Positions 33,368 through 41,633 of a stretch of DNA of 48,354 bases are shown here, in pieces. Location: assembly GCF_028289705.1 (NCBI RefSeq), contig NZ_JANQOI010000088.1, positions 1 through 48,354 on the forward strand, in the 5' to 3' direction. How positions within the stretch are numbered: position 1 is the stretch's first letter; each line of letters opens with the position of its first letter. The DNA comes from Pelagibius sp. Its GTDB lineage: Bacteria; Pseudomonadota; Alphaproteobacteria; Kiloniellales; Kiloniellaceae. The position numbers and the translations under genes were made by a program. Under the pieces are notes generated by a model. The model had not been told where the DNA came from. It saw nothing but the letters and a program-made list of their open reading frames with translations, and ran no database searches.

Positions 33368-33766
33368 CTACTTCGGGGACCTGGGTTTCGAATAGTCCTC
33401 GAACCATTGGGCCAGAACGGCGGAGTCGATCTCGCCCGCCGCCAGGCCGACGATCACCTGCACGATCTCGGTTTCCTCCGGTTCAAAAGCATAACCGTTC
33501 AAGTCCAGGAACACGGCGCCGGCAAGAACGCCGCTGCGCTTGTTTCCGTCCAGAAAGGGATGATTGCGGACGATGCCCAGGCAGTAGTCGGCCGCCAGCG
33601 CAAAGACCGAGGCGTCCTGTTCATAGGTCGCGCGGTGCTGCGGCCGGGCCAACGCGCTTTCCAGCAGCCCAAGATCGCGGACCCCGTCGATCCCGCCAAA
33701 GCGCGCGATGGACTGGCGATGAAAGGCCTCCACCATCGCCAGTGTGAGCCAGCGGTAGTCACTCAT
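33368..33766 (-). CDS. doc: Doc-family toxin (Fic fold, death-on-curing)
   Basis: 132 residues. The Fic/Doc motif is H69-P-F-L-D73-G-N75-K-R77-S-G; the lysine where AMP-transferring Fic proteins have glycine is the Doc type. Doc of phage P1 phosphorylates and inactivates EF-Tu, and this protein probably does likewise. It overlaps the antitoxin gene by 4 nt (ATGA), giving coupled translation with antitoxin first. Confidence 0.92.
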   Translation of the reverse strand: MSDYRWLTLAMVEAFHRQSIARFGGIDGVRDLGLLESALARPQHRATYEQDASVFALAADYCLGIVRNHPFLDGNKRSGVLAGAVFLDLNGYAFEPEETEIVQVIVGLAAGEIDSAVLAQWFEDYSKPRSPK

Positions 33767-33987
33767 TCCGCCAGTTTTTTCATGGCGTTCGGATAGCGCC
33801 GCATGAAGTCGCCGGCGGCGTCCAGAGCCTCGGCGAAGTCAGGGTCGTATGGCGTGAGTTCGATACCATCGCGGGTCTTCACCACATAGAGGCTGTCGCC
33901 CTCCTTCAGGCCCATGGCGCGGACGTGCTCGGAAAGGGTCACTCCCAGGGAGTTCCCGATCTTGCGGATCTTCACAGGCTCGGACAT
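33763..33987 (-). CDS. AbrB/MazE-family antitoxin
   Basis: 74 residues from ATG 33987 (MSEPVKIRKIGNSLG). The N-terminal swapped-hairpin DNA-binding domain is typical: VKIRKIGNSLGVTLSEHVRA, then LKEGDSLYVV. The C-terminal 25 residues (DFAEALDAAGDFMRRYPNA) would wrap and neutralise Doc. An AbrB-type partner for Doc is a common variant of the Phd-Doc pairing. A palindrome at 34032-34062 is its likely operator. An ATG at 34023 is rejected as lying within the leader. Confidence 0.9.
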   Translation of the reverse strand: MSEPVKIRKIGNSLGVTLSEHVRAMGLKEGDSLYVVKTRDGIELTPYDPDFAEALDAAGDFMRRYPNAMKKLAE

Positions 33988-34031
33988 GGCGCCGGCTCCA
34001 GGTGCGGTCTTGAACGGCGCCAAGAGTATAG

Positions 34032-34062
34032 CCTAGGATTTTACAATTGTATAATTCCTAGG
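34032..34062. promoter_or_regulatory. Palindromic operator of the AbrB-Doc module
   Basis: Outer arms CCTAGGA (34032-34038) and TCCTAGG (34056-34062) enclose an inner palindrome TACAATTGTA (34042-34051). It is strikingly AT-rich against the surrounding GC-rich DNA. On the leftward strand it sits directly upstream of TATACT (34026-34031), a good -10 element, leaving about a 30-nt leader before the antitoxin. This is the expected place for autorepression by an AbrB-type antitoxin. It begins just 2 bp past the ABC ATPase stop codon, so its hairpin could also end that operon. Confidence 0.65.
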
Positions 34063-34064
34063 GC

Positions 34065-34859
34065 CTAGCTCAGCAGCAGGGAATCGCTGTCCAGTTCCTC
34101 GCCGCGCACCTTGGCGAAGAGCGCCATGAGGTCGGCGACCTCCAGGCGGGACCGCTCCTCCCCCTTCACGTCCAGCACCACCCGGCCCTCGTGCAGCATC
34201 AGGCTGCGGGTTCCGAAGGAGAGGGCCTGGCGCATGGAATGAGTCACCATAAGAGTGGTCAGCCGCTCGCTCTCCACCAGTTCGCGGGTGAGTTCGAGGA
34301 CGAAGGCCTGCATGCGCGGGTCCAGGGCGGCGGTGTGCTCGTCCAGCAGCAAGATCCTGGTCGGCCGCAGGGTGGCCATGACCAGGCTCACCGCCTGGCG
34401 CTGGCCGCCGGAGAGCAGCCCCATGCGGTCGCCGAGACGGTTTTCCAGGTTGAGGCCGAGACGGGCGATCTTGTCGCGGAACTCCTGGCGCCGCTGCTGG
34501 GTAAGCGCCTTGTCGAAGCCGCGGCGCACACCGCGGGCGGCAGCCAGCGCCAGGTTCTCTTCGATGGTGAGGCCCTCGCAGGTGCCGGCCAGGGGGTCCT
34601 GGAAGACCCGCGCCACCAGCGCCGCCCGGCGCGGGGCCGGCCAGCCGGTCACCTCGGTGTCGCCGATGACGATGCGTCCGGCGCTGGGCGCCACCTCGCC
34701 GGTGAGGCAGTTCAGCAGCGTCGTCTTGCCGGCGCCGTTGGAGCCGATGACCGTGACGAACTCCCCGGCATCGATGGCCGCCGAGAGCCCCTGCAGGGCC
34801 CGGGTCTCCATGATGGTGCCGGCGTTGAAGGTGACGCGGATGTCCTCCACCCGGATCAT
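34065..34859 (-). CDS. ABC transporter ATP-binding protein (TrpZ-like, COG1101 type)
   Basis: 264 residues. Walker A GSNGAGKTT near residue 40, ABC signature LLSGGQRQAVSL near 150, Walker B RILLLDEHTAALDP with the less usual DEH, and a switch histidine in VTHSMRQAL. It is the third gene of a leftward set with the permease (4-nt overlap) and the binding protein. Such systems, called TrpXYZ in streptococci where they import tryptophan, occur in many bacteria with unproven substrates. Confidence 0.9.
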   Translation of the reverse strand: MIRVEDIRVTFNAGTIMETRALQGLSAAIDAGEFVTVIGSNGAGKTTLLNCLTGEVAPSAGRIVIGDTEVTGWPAPRRAALVARVFQDPLAGTCEGLTIEENLALAAARGVRRGFDKALTQQRRQEFRDKIARLGLNLENRLGDRMGLLSGGQRQAVSLVMATLRPTRILLLDEHTAALDPRMQAFVLELTRELVESERLTTLMVTHSMRQALSFGTRSLMLHEGRVVLDVKGEERSRLEVADLMALFAKVRGEELDSDSLLLS

Positions 34860-35758
34860 GGCGGCGCCGCCCGTTTGAAGAGGCTCTTCAGCGGATTACG
34901 CGCGCCGGGCAGGATCAGCGCCAGGGCCACCAGCACCGCGGTCACCAGGTTCAGGTCGCTGGCCTTGAGGCCCAAGACGTCGGCGTTGAGCGCGAGGGCG
35001 ATGGCCAGGCGATAGATGATGGAGCCGAGCAGGCAGGCGACCACGGCAACCACCACGCCGCGCACCCGGAAGATCGCCTCTCCGGCGATCACAGCCGCCA
35101 GACCGACGACGATGGTGCCGGTGCCGATGGTGATATCGGCAAAGCCGTTCATCTGGGCAAACAGCGCGCCGCCCAAGGCGACCATGCCGTTGGAGACCGC
35201 CATGCCGACAGCGGTCACCTGGGCCGTCGCGATTCCCTGGGCCCGGGCCATGCGCGGGTTGGCCCCGGTCGCCCGCATGCCGAGGCCGTAGCTGGTGATC
35301 AGGAACCAGGCCAGCAGCGCGGCAACGATCACCACGACGACCAATCCGACAATCGGCTTCAGATAGAGCCCCGACAGCCCCAGCCCCTCGAAGGGGGTCA
35401 GCACCGTCGGCTCGGTGATCAGGGCGACGTTGGGCCGGCCCATGATGCGCAGGTTCACCGAATAGAGCGCGATCATGGTGAGGATGGAGGCCAGCAGGTG
35501 GAGGATGCCGAAGCGCAGGTTCAGGACCGCCGTCACCAGCCCGGCGAGGCCGCCGGCCACCATCGCCACCGCCGTCGCCACGTAGGGATCGACCCCGGAT
35601 ACGATGAGAGTGGCGGCCACCGCCGCGCCCAGTGGAAAGCTGCCGTCCACCGTTAGGTCGGGGAAGTTCAGGATACGGAAGGAGAGATAAACCCCCAGAG
35701 CGACGAGACCGTAGACCAGGCCGATCTCGATCGCCCCGAGGAAAGAGACGAGGTTCAT
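34856..35758 (-). CDS. ABC transporter permease (TrpY-like, COG4120 type)
   Basis: 300 residues from ATG 35758, with about 8-9 membrane helices. It resembles the branched-chain/sugar permease superfamily: GLVYGLVALGVYLSFRILN at the start, TVDGSFPLGAA, and a GMRATGANPRMARAQGI cytoplasmic loop that would contact the ATPase. An in-frame extension to 35887 runs into the repeat element and is not believed. Coupled to the ATPase gene by a 4-nt overlap. Confidence 0.9.
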   Translation of the reverse strand: MNLVSFLGAIEIGLVYGLVALGVYLSFRILNFPDLTVDGSFPLGAAVAATLIVSGVDPYVATAVAMVAGGLAGLVTAVLNLRFGILHLLASILTMIALYSVNLRIMGRPNVALITEPTVLTPFEGLGLSGLYLKPIVGLVVVVIVAALLAWFLITSYGLGMRATGANPRMARAQGIATAQVTAVGMAVSNGMVALGGALFAQMNGFADITIGTGTIVVGLAAVIAGEAIFRVRGVVVAVVACLLGSIIYRLAIALALNADVLGLKASDLNLVTAVLVALALILPGARNPLKSLFKRAAPP

Positions 35759-35795
35759 GGAGACTTCAGACCCGCGTGCGGCTCTGCGGCCCCAA

Positions 35796-35973
35796 CAGGC
35801 TGTTGAAAAAGTATCTGCATAAGGTACACCACCCTTCGAGACGGCCCCCCTTTTGAACAATCCGGGGGCCTCCTCAGGGTGAGGCAAGGTGTAAGCCTGA
35901 TTGACCTCATGCTGAGGAGCGAAGCGTCTCGAAGCACGAGGTCAATCACCAAACCGGCTTTCTCAACAGCCTG
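35796..35973. repeat. Repeat element with terminal inverted repeats (copy 2), MITE-like
   Basis: About 178 bp bounded by CAGGCTGTTGAAAAA (35796-35810) and its inverted near-copy (35959-35973, 14 of 15 matching). Inside are two hairpins. Module A (35830-35881) has arms CACCCT/AGGGTG and inner GGCCCCC/GGGGGCC. Module B (35899-35947) has arms GATTGACCTCATGC / GCACGAGGTCAATC. Both carry the core TTCGAGACG...CTCCTCA shared with the copy at 18033. No coding potential and no clear target duplication. It splits the binding-protein gene from the permease gene of the ABC operon. Confidence 0.78.
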
Positions 35974-35990
35974 CTAAGGGAGCGGTGCGC

Positions 35991-36950
35991 TTAGCGCACC
36001 ACTTCCTTGGCTTCCTCGATCAGCGCGTCGGGAATGGTGACGCCCATCTTCGCGGCCATGCCGGGGTTCACGTAGAGCTCGGTGATCTCCACGCCCTCCA
36101 CCGCGATGTCTCCCGGCGCCTCGCCCTTGAGCACCCGCAGCACCATCCTCCCGGTCTGGCGGCCGAGGTCGTAGTAGTTGAAGCCCAGCGCGGCCATGGC
36201 GCCCCGCGGCACCGAGTCGGTATCGCCGGCATAGACCGGCACCTTGTTGTCGACGCCGACTTTGATGACCGCTTCCAGGGCGGTGACGATGGTGTTGTCC
36301 GTAGGCACGTAGATCACGTCGGCCTTGCCCACCAGGCTCTGGGCGGCGCCCAGCACCTCGGAGGACTTGGTGGCCGGCGCCTCGATCACCGTCAGGCCAC
36401 GGGCCGGCGCCTCCGCCTTGATCAGCGCCAGCAGGGTGACTGAATTCGCCTCGCCCGGATTGAAGGGCACGCCGACGGAGGCCGCATCCGGGGTGATCCG
36501 CTTGATCAGGTCCATGTGCTTGCCGATGGGCGAAAGGTCGCTCATGCCCGTCACGTTGGCGCCGGGCTTCATCGCATTGGACACCAGCTTGGCGCCCACC
36601 GGGTCGGTGACCGCGGTGAACACGATGGGGATGTCTTTGGTGGCGGAGACCACGGCCTGGGCCGAGGGGGTGGAGATGGGCACGATCACATCCGGCGCCT
36701 CGCCGACGAACTTGCGGGCGATCTGTGCCGCCGTGGCCGGATTGCCCTGGGCGCTTTCATAGAGGAAGCGCAGGTTCTCGCCCTCCTTGTAGCCGGCGGC
36801 GGCCAGTTCGTCGCGCACCCCGTCGCGCGCGGCATCCAGAGCCGGGTGTTCGACGATGGCGGTGGTCGCGACGGTGATGTCCGCCGCCCGGGCCGCAGTC
36901 GCGGCGAGCAGCGCAAACGAGAGTGTCGTTAGGACGGTTCCAAGACGCAT
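35991..36950 (-). CDS. ABC transporter substrate-binding protein (TrpX-like, PF04392/COG2984 type)
   Basis: 319 residues from ATG 36950 (GAGG about 8 nt upstream). The signal peptide is cut after ARA at residues 20-22. The mature protein has the two-lobed periplasmic-binding fold of the family: VEHPALDAARDGVRDEL, ARKFVGEAPDVIVPISTPSA, IPIVFTAVTDPVGA, VYVPTDNTIV and a GFNYYDLGRQTG segment. It is the first gene of the leftward transporter operon. The ligand may be an aromatic amino acid by analogy with TrpX, but this is not shown. Confidence 0.92.
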   Translation of the reverse strand: MRLGTVLTTLSFALLAATAARAADITVATTAIVEHPALDAARDGVRDELAAAGYKEGENLRFLYESAQGNPATAAQIARKFVGEAPDVIVPISTPSAQAVVSATKDIPIVFTAVTDPVGAKLVSNAMKPGANVTGMSDLSPIGKHMDLIKRITPDAASVGVPFNPGEANSVTLLALIKAEAPARGLTVIEAPATKSSEVLGAAQSLVGKADVIYVPTDNTIVTALEAVIKVGVDNKVPVYAGDTDSVPRGAMAALGFNYYDLGRQTGRMVLRVLKGEAPGDIAVEGVEITELYVNPGMAAKMGVTIPDALIEEAKEVVR

Positions 36951-37190
36951 GACGGCCTCGCTCCTGTTCGGGGATTCCAAGGGAAACCATTATTCGTTGC
37001 CTCTGGATTAGCACGGGGCCCGGCGGCAATCCAATGGCCAAGCTGTTTCAGCCGAGCAACAAAGCTTGCCGGCGGTTGCCGGTTGTTGCCCGGGGCCTGC
37101 GGATCGGACTACACTTCCGGCCCGTCATTCCAGCCCCAATCCCAGACCCAACCGGCTCCCGAAGCCACAACCCACGGCGCGAGGACCCCC

Positions 37191-38198
37191 ATGGACATGC
37201 GCAAACTGGGCCGCAGCGGCCTGACCGTCTCCCCCCTCTGCCTCGGCACCATGATGTTCGGCGACCAGACCGACGAGGACAGCGCGCGGCGCATCATCGA
37301 CCATGCCCGCGATCACGGGGTGAACTTCATCGACACCGCCGACCAGTACGCCAAGGGCGCCTCGGAAGAGATCGTCGGCCGCGCCATCGCCAAGAACCGC
37401 GACTCCTGGGTGCTGGCCACCAAGGCCGGCAACCCGGTGCGCGAGACCCACGCCAACAGCGCCGGTCTCGGCCGCAAGTGGCTGCTGCAGGCCATCGAGG
37501 ACAGCCTCGACCGCCTGGACACCGACTATGTGGACATCTGGTACCTGCACCTCGACGACTATTCGACGCCCCTTGAAGAAGCAGTGAGCGCGGTGGCCGA
37601 CGTGCTCGGCTCCGGCAAGGCGATCTACTGGGGAGTCTCGAACTTCCGCGCCTGGCGCATCTGCGAGCTGATCCGTCTGGCGGAGCTGGCGGGGATCGAC
37701 CGGCCGGTGGTCTGCCAGCCCTACTACAACGCCATGACCCGGGTGCCGGAGGTGGAGATCCTGCCGGCCTGCGAACACTACGGCCTGGGCGTGGTGCCCT
37801 ACAGCCCGCTGGCCCGCGGCGTCCTGACCGGCAAATACGCGCCCGGCGAAGCTCCGCCGGAGGGCACCCGCGCGGCGCGCAACGACAAGCGCATGATGCA
37901 AACCGAGTTCCGCGAGGAGTCCATGGTCATCGCCCAGAAGATCCAGGCCCACGCCGAGGCCAAGGGCATGAAGGCCGCCGACTTCGCCGTCAACTGGGTG
38001 CTGGCCAACCCCATCGTCACCTCGGTGCTCGCCGGCCCGCGCACCCTGGAGCATTGGGAGGGCTATCTCGGCGCACTGGAGCACGGCTTCGATGAGGAGG
38101 ACGAGGCGTTGCTGAATTCCCTGGTCCCGCCGGGCCACCCCTCGAGCCCCGGCTATAACGACCCCGCCTATCCGCTCACCGGCCGACCGGTGGGGTGA
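37191..38198 (+). CDS. Aldo/keto reductase
   Basis: 335 residues from ATG 37191 (GAGGA at 37180-37184). NADPH-dependent reductase barrel with the expected tetrad: D and Y in FIDTADQYAKG, K in LATKAG, H in WYLHLDDY. The N-terminal MRKLGRSGLTVSPLCLGTM and C-terminal cofactor-binding region fit the YajO/Tas side of the superfamily. The substrate is unknown. It is divergent from the ABC binding-protein gene and followed after 19 bp by a small phosphatase gene. Confidence 0.9.
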   Translation: MDMRKLGRSGLTVSPLCLGTMMFGDQTDEDSARRIIDHARDHGVNFIDTADQYAKGASEEIVGRAIAKNRDSWVLATKAGNPVRETHANSAGLGRKWLLQAIEDSLDRLDTDYVDIWYLHLDDYSTPLEEAVSAVADVLGSGKAIYWGVSNFRAWRICELIRLAELAGIDRPVVCQPYYNAMTRVPEVEILPACEHYGLGVVPYSPLARGVLTGKYAPGEAPPEGTRAARNDKRMMQTEFREESMVIAQKIQAHAEAKGMKAADFAVNWVLANPIVTSVLAGPRTLEHWEGYLGALEHGFDEEDEALLNSLVPPGHPSSPGYNDPAYPLTGRPVG

Positions 38199-38217
38199 CG
38201 GTGCCGCAAACGAAACC

Positions 38218-38568
38218 GTGAAACGCCTGCTCTTCGTTTGCAGTCAGAACCGTTTGCGCAGCCCGACGGCAGAGGCGGTGTTCTCGCAATACGAAGGGAT
38301 CGAGGCGATCTCCGCCGGCACCAACAACGATGCGGAAACGCCCGTTTCGGGTGACCTGATCGAATGGGCCGACATCGTCTTTGCGATGGAGAAGCCCCAT
38401 CGCAACAGGCTGATGGACAGGTTCCGGCCGCTGCTCAAGGACAAGCGGCTCGTCGTCCTGGGCATACCCGACGACTACGCGTACATGGATCCGGCATTGG
38501 TGCGGCTGTTGGAGGCACGGGTGCCGCACCATCTGAGATTGAACCTCGTCAGGAAAGCAACGGATTGA
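38218..38568 (+). CDS. Small protein tyrosine phosphatase (COG4551-like, low-molecular-weight type)
   Basis: 116 residues from GTG 38218. The phosphate-binding loop C-S-Q-N-R-L-R-S fits Cx5R-S right after the first strand (LLFVCSQNRLRSPTAEAVF), as in low-molecular-weight phosphatases. The later IPDDYAYMDP may supply the general acid. Shorter than the usual 150-residue enzyme but normal for the COG4551 group. The ribosome site is weak. Probably read through from the aldo/keto reductase gene. Confidence 0.85.
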   Translation: MKRLLFVCSQNRLRSPTAEAVFSQYEGIEAISAGTNNDAETPVSGDLIEWADIVFAMEKPHRNRLMDRFRPLLKDKRLVVLGIPDDYAYMDPALVRLLEARVPHHLRLNLVRKATD

Positions 38569-38588
38569 CCGCGCGCGGTGGACCAGCC

Positions 38589-39134
38589 TTAGCTGCCGTG
38601 GCTTCCCGCGGCCAGGCCGCCGCTGTTCCGGCTGAGGTCGTCGACGGGGAGAAAGGTCACGGTCTGCGCGGTCAGTTGCACGGCGTCGAAGTCCACCAGG
38701 GAGTTGCGGGCGGTGGCGCCGATGATGCCGTCGGCGGTCGTGCCGTCGCTGGACAGCGGCAAAGCCAGCCGTTCGCCCAGGGCGATGCGGTCGGCGCAGC
38801 GATACATCGGCCCGCGCGCCAGCATCGCCTGCTCCTCGCGGACGACCCGCAGGAAATTCCCGTTCACCTGATCGAAGCGCTCGCCGCTGACGAAGTCCGA
38901 GAGCAGGCGGCCGGCGATGGGTGCCCCGAAGATCGCGTTCACCTCCTCCCCCGCCAGGCGGTAGCGAAAGGTCCCGGCGTCGGTTTCATAGGCATTGACC
39001 CAGATGATCGGCAGCACCGGGCCCAGGCGGGTGGCATCGATGTCGCCGCGGGCCGGCATGCGCCGGTCCCCCCTGGCTTCCAGGTAGTGCTCCAGAAGCA
39101 GGTGCAGGCTCTGGCTTTCCATGCCTGAGATCAT
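38589..39134 (-). CDS. PAS_5-type (PF07310) sensory-domain protein, second copy
   Basis: 181 residues. Same architecture as the protein at 8955: helix LHLLLEHYLEARGDRRMPARGDIDAT, then PVLPIIWVNAYE and TFRYRLAGEEVNAIFG, and a C-terminal half with RIALGERLALPLSSDG. ATG 39134 follows a GGGATGGGA stretch; ATG 39122 is an alternative. The ligand and partners are unknown. It converges on the small phosphatase gene (20-bp gap). Confidence 0.75.
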   Translation of the reverse strand: MISGMESQSLHLLLEHYLEARGDRRMPARGDIDATRLGPVLPIIWVNAYETDAGTFRYRLAGEEVNAIFGAPIAGRLLSDFVSGERFDQVNGNFLRVVREEQAMLARGPMYRCADRIALGERLALPLSSDGTTADGIIGATARNSLVDFDAVQLTAQTVTFLPVDDLSRNSGGLAAGSHGS

Positions 39135-39314
39135 GGCTTCCCATCCCCCATAGGCCCGGACCCTGCGGTCTTTGCAACGACCGTTCTCAGGCGGCGGCCG
39201 AGCCTAGGTATTCCAAACTCCCTATGTGTGAAATCTAGCACAGGCCGGACTCTCTGCCAGAGCCTTGGTCAAAAAAAGCGAGCGATTCCAGCCGATTTCG
39301 GGTCCAGATCCGCC

Positions 39315-40358
39315 TCAGCCATGGGCGCTGGACGCGGCCCAGAGGTTGATGCCACTTTCGGTGGCAAGTCCGTCGATCTCTGCCAGTTCGGCTTCGGTGA
39401 AAGTCAGGTGATCGAGGGCGGCAACACAGTCCTCCACCTGCGCCACGCGGCTGGCGCCGATGAGCGCGGTGGTGACCCGCGGGTCGCGCAACACCCAGGC
39501 CAGGGCCATCTGCGCCAGGCTCTGGCCGCGGCGCTGGGCAATCTCGTTGAGCCCGCGCACCTTGGCCAGATTCTCCTCGCCGATGTGGTCGGGTCTCAGC
39601 GACTTGTCGGCGGCGGCCCGGCTGTCCTGCGGCACCTCCTTCAGGTACTTGTCGGTCAGCAGGCCCTGGGCCAGCGGCGAGAAGGCGATGCAGCCGATCC
39701 CTTCGTCTTCCAGCACATCGAGCAACCCCTCCTCTTCGACCCAGCGGTTGAGCATGGAATAGCTCGGCTGGTGGATCAGGCAGGGGGTGCCCAACTCCCG
39801 CAAGATCTTCGCCGCCTCCCGGGTTTTCTGCGGACCGTAGGAGGAGATCCCGACGTAGAGCGCCTTGCCCTGGCGCACCGCGGAATCGAGGGCTCCCATG
39901 GTTTCCTCCAGGGGCGTGTCGGGGTCGACGCGGTGGGAATAGAAGATGTCCACGTAGTCCAACCCCATGCGCTGCAAGCTCTGGTCGAGGCTGGCCAGGA
40001 GGTATTTGCGGCTGCCCCAGATGCCGTAGGGGCCCGGCCACATGTCGTAACCGGCCTTGGTGGAGATGATCAATTCGTCGCGGTAGGGCGCGAAGTCGCG
40101 GGCCAGCATGCGCCCGAAGTTGGCCTCGGCCGAGCCCGGCGGCGGACCGTAGTTGTTGGCAAGGTCGAAGTGGGTGATCCCCAGGTCGAAAGCGCGGCGG
40201 CAAATGGCGCGCCCGGTCTCGAAGGGGCGGTCGCCGCCGAAGTTGTGCCACAGCCCGAGGGAAATCGCCGGCAGATTCAGCCCGCTGTGGCCGCAGCGAT
40301 TGTAGGTCATGGCGTCGTAGCGCTCTTGGCGGGCGAGATAGGGCGCGAAAGCGGACAT
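39315..40358 (-). CDS. yghZ: Aldo/keto reductase, YghZ-like (L-glyceraldehyde 3-phosphate reductase)
   Basis: 347 residues, strongly resembling E. coli YghZ/Gpr along its length. Examples are LNLPAISLGLWHNFG, FDLGITHFDLANNYGPPPGS, ELIISTKAGYDMWPGPYG, YVDIFYSHRVD, SYSMLNRWV and the ending INLWAASS. The tetrad Asp/Tyr/Lys/His is present in these segments. The E. coli enzyme reduces L-glyceraldehyde 3-phosphate and methylglyoxal-type aldehydes with NADPH, so a detoxifying role is likely. GGAG lies about 9 nt before the ATG. The 369-bp region upstream carries no gene but a large hairpin. Confidence 0.93.
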   Translation of the reverse strand: MSAFAPYLARQERYDAMTYNRCGHSGLNLPAISLGLWHNFGGDRPFETGRAICRRAFDLGITHFDLANNYGPPPGSAEANFGRMLARDFAPYRDELIISTKAGYDMWPGPYGIWGSRKYLLASLDQSLQRMGLDYVDIFYSHRVDPDTPLEETMGALDSAVRQGKALYVGISSYGPQKTREAAKILRELGTPCLIHQPSYSMLNRWVEEEGLLDVLEDEGIGCIAFSPLAQGLLTDKYLKEVPQDSRAAADKSLRPDHIGEENLAKVRGLNEIAQRRGQSLAQMALAWVLRDPRVTTALIGASRVAQVEDCVAALDHLTFTEAELAEIDGLATESGINLWAASSAHG

Positions 40359-40537
40359 GGCTGACTCCTCTGCGGTCGGAGGGGGCGAAAGGGCGGGCGG
40401 GTCTTGCGGGCCGTCAGGGGGTCGGCCCGGTCCTAGCGAGGGTACACCGGGGCCGCTTTAAAGCACAACTTAATGACTGCTGTACCAGGCATCGGCCCCC
40501 CCGGCGGCAATCCGAAGGCGCGCTCCTCAAACGGAAA

Positions 40538-40580
40538 CCGCGTGACGGAAGAGCGAAGGGCGGTGCTTTCCGTCACGCGG
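40538..40580. repeat. Perfect 13-bp inverted repeat in the yghZ-lysR gap
   Basis: CCGCGTGACGGAA (40538-40550) and TTCCGTCACGCGG (40568-40580) enclose a 17-nt loop. The gap 40359-40727 has no supported gene. The hairpin lies between divergent promoters, so it may be an operator or a cruciform-forming element. No T-run is present, so a terminator is unlikely. Confidence 0.5.
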
Positions 40581-40669
40581 ATCCGAAACATGTGGCCGAT
40601 CTCTTGGATGGGAGGAAAGCGGCCACTCACTTGGGGAGTGCAAGGGCAAGATGGCGCCGATGCCCCAGC

Positions 40670-40712
40670 TTGACAAACGATAAGATCTAAGGTGAGGCTA
40701 AGTTTGGCTTAG
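40670..40712 (+). promoter_or_regulatory. LysR box and -35 element before the lysR gene
   Basis: CTAAG (40698-40702) and CTTAG (40708-40712) form a dyad containing the classic T-N11-A (T40699, A40711), 15 bp before the ATG. A perfect TTGACA lies at 40670-40675, though no good -10 is at standard spacing. The placement would let the LysR protein repress its own gene. Confidence 0.5.
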
Positions 40713-40727
40713 TCAAATGAGAAGATC

Positions 40728-41627
40728 ATGGCCCGCGACCTGCCGCCCCTGATCGCCATGCGCGCCTTCGAGGCGGCGGCACGCCACGGCAGCTTCACCC
40801 AGGCGGCTGAGGAACTCCACATCACCCCGGCGGCAGTGAGCCAGCAGGTGCGCCACCTGGAGGACCGGCTGGACGTCGGCCTGTTCCTGCGCCGCCCGCG
40901 GGGCATCGCCCTGACCGCCGTCGGCAGGGACTATGCCCAGGCCCTCGGCCCGGCCCTCGACCAGATCGCCGCCGCCACGCGACAGGCCCGTGGCGCCGAC
41001 CGCGGCGGGCGCCTGACCATCGCCACCACCCCCTCCTTTGCCGCCAAATGGCTGGTCCACCGCATGGCCGGATTCCAGGCGCTGCAGCCGGACCTGGACG
41101 TCCGCCTCTCCTCCTCAAACGCGCTCACCAACTTCGGCGAGGACGACATCGACGTGGCGGTGCGCTTCGGCGGCGGGAGCTGGCCCGGAGTCTCGGCAAC
41201 GCGGCTGATGACGACGGAGCTCTTTCCGGTCTGCAGCCCCGCCCTGCTGCACGGGCCGCGCCCCCTGAAACAGCCGGAAGACCTGCAACACCACACCATG
41301 CTGCGGCTGATGAGCCCGGAGTGGATCAAATGGCTGAAGGCAGCCGGTCTGGAAACCCTCGCCCAGCGCCGCGGTCCGCAGTTCAGCGATGCCGGCCTGA
41401 TGATGCAGGCCGCTATCGAGGGCCAGGGCGTGGCGCTCGGCCAATGGGTGCTGGTGGCCGACGACCTCGCGGCCGGGCGCCTGGTGGAGCCCTTCGATCT
41501 GCGGGTGCCCAGCGACGGTGCCTACTACCTGGTCACGCCGCCCGGCGCCGAGGCACGGCCAAAGGTTAAGGTCTTCTGCGACTGGCTGGAAACAGAGGCC
41601 CGCAAAGTCCAGACGGACGTTCTATAG
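40728..41627 (+). CDS. LysR-family transcriptional regulator, GcvA-like
   Basis: 299 residues. An N-terminal winged helix-turn-helix, LIAMRAFEAAARHGSFTQAAEELHITPAAVSQQVRHLE in pattern, recognisable by AARHGSFTQAAEEL and AVSQQVRHLE, with LFLRRPRG for the wing. The C-terminal ligand domain (about 95-295) includes LTIATTPSFAAKWL, VAVRFGGGSWPG and AAIEGQGVALGQWVLV, all typical of the GcvA/AmpR branch. Its target is not evident; the nearest divergent gene is yghZ, 369 bp away. It ends 6 bp from the convergent membrane-protein gene. Confidence 0.92.
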   Translation: MARDLPPLIAMRAFEAAARHGSFTQAAEELHITPAAVSQQVRHLEDRLDVGLFLRRPRGIALTAVGRDYAQALGPALDQIAAATRQARGADRGGRLTIATTPSFAAKWLVHRMAGFQALQPDLDVRLSSSNALTNFGEDDIDVAVRFGGGSWPGVSATRLMTTELFPVCSPALLHGPRPLKQPEDLQHHTMLRLMSPEWIKWLKAAGLETLAQRRGPQFSDAGLMMQAAIEGQGVALGQWVLVADDLAAGRLVEPFDLRVPSDGAYYLVTPPGAEARPKVKVFCDWLETEARKVQTDVL

Positions 41628-41633
41628 AGCCTT

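Noticed and set aside
35759-35887. An N-terminal extension of the ABC permease from 35887
   Set aside because: The added codons lie within the repeat element and give no membrane or signal features; ATG 35758 fits the family start.
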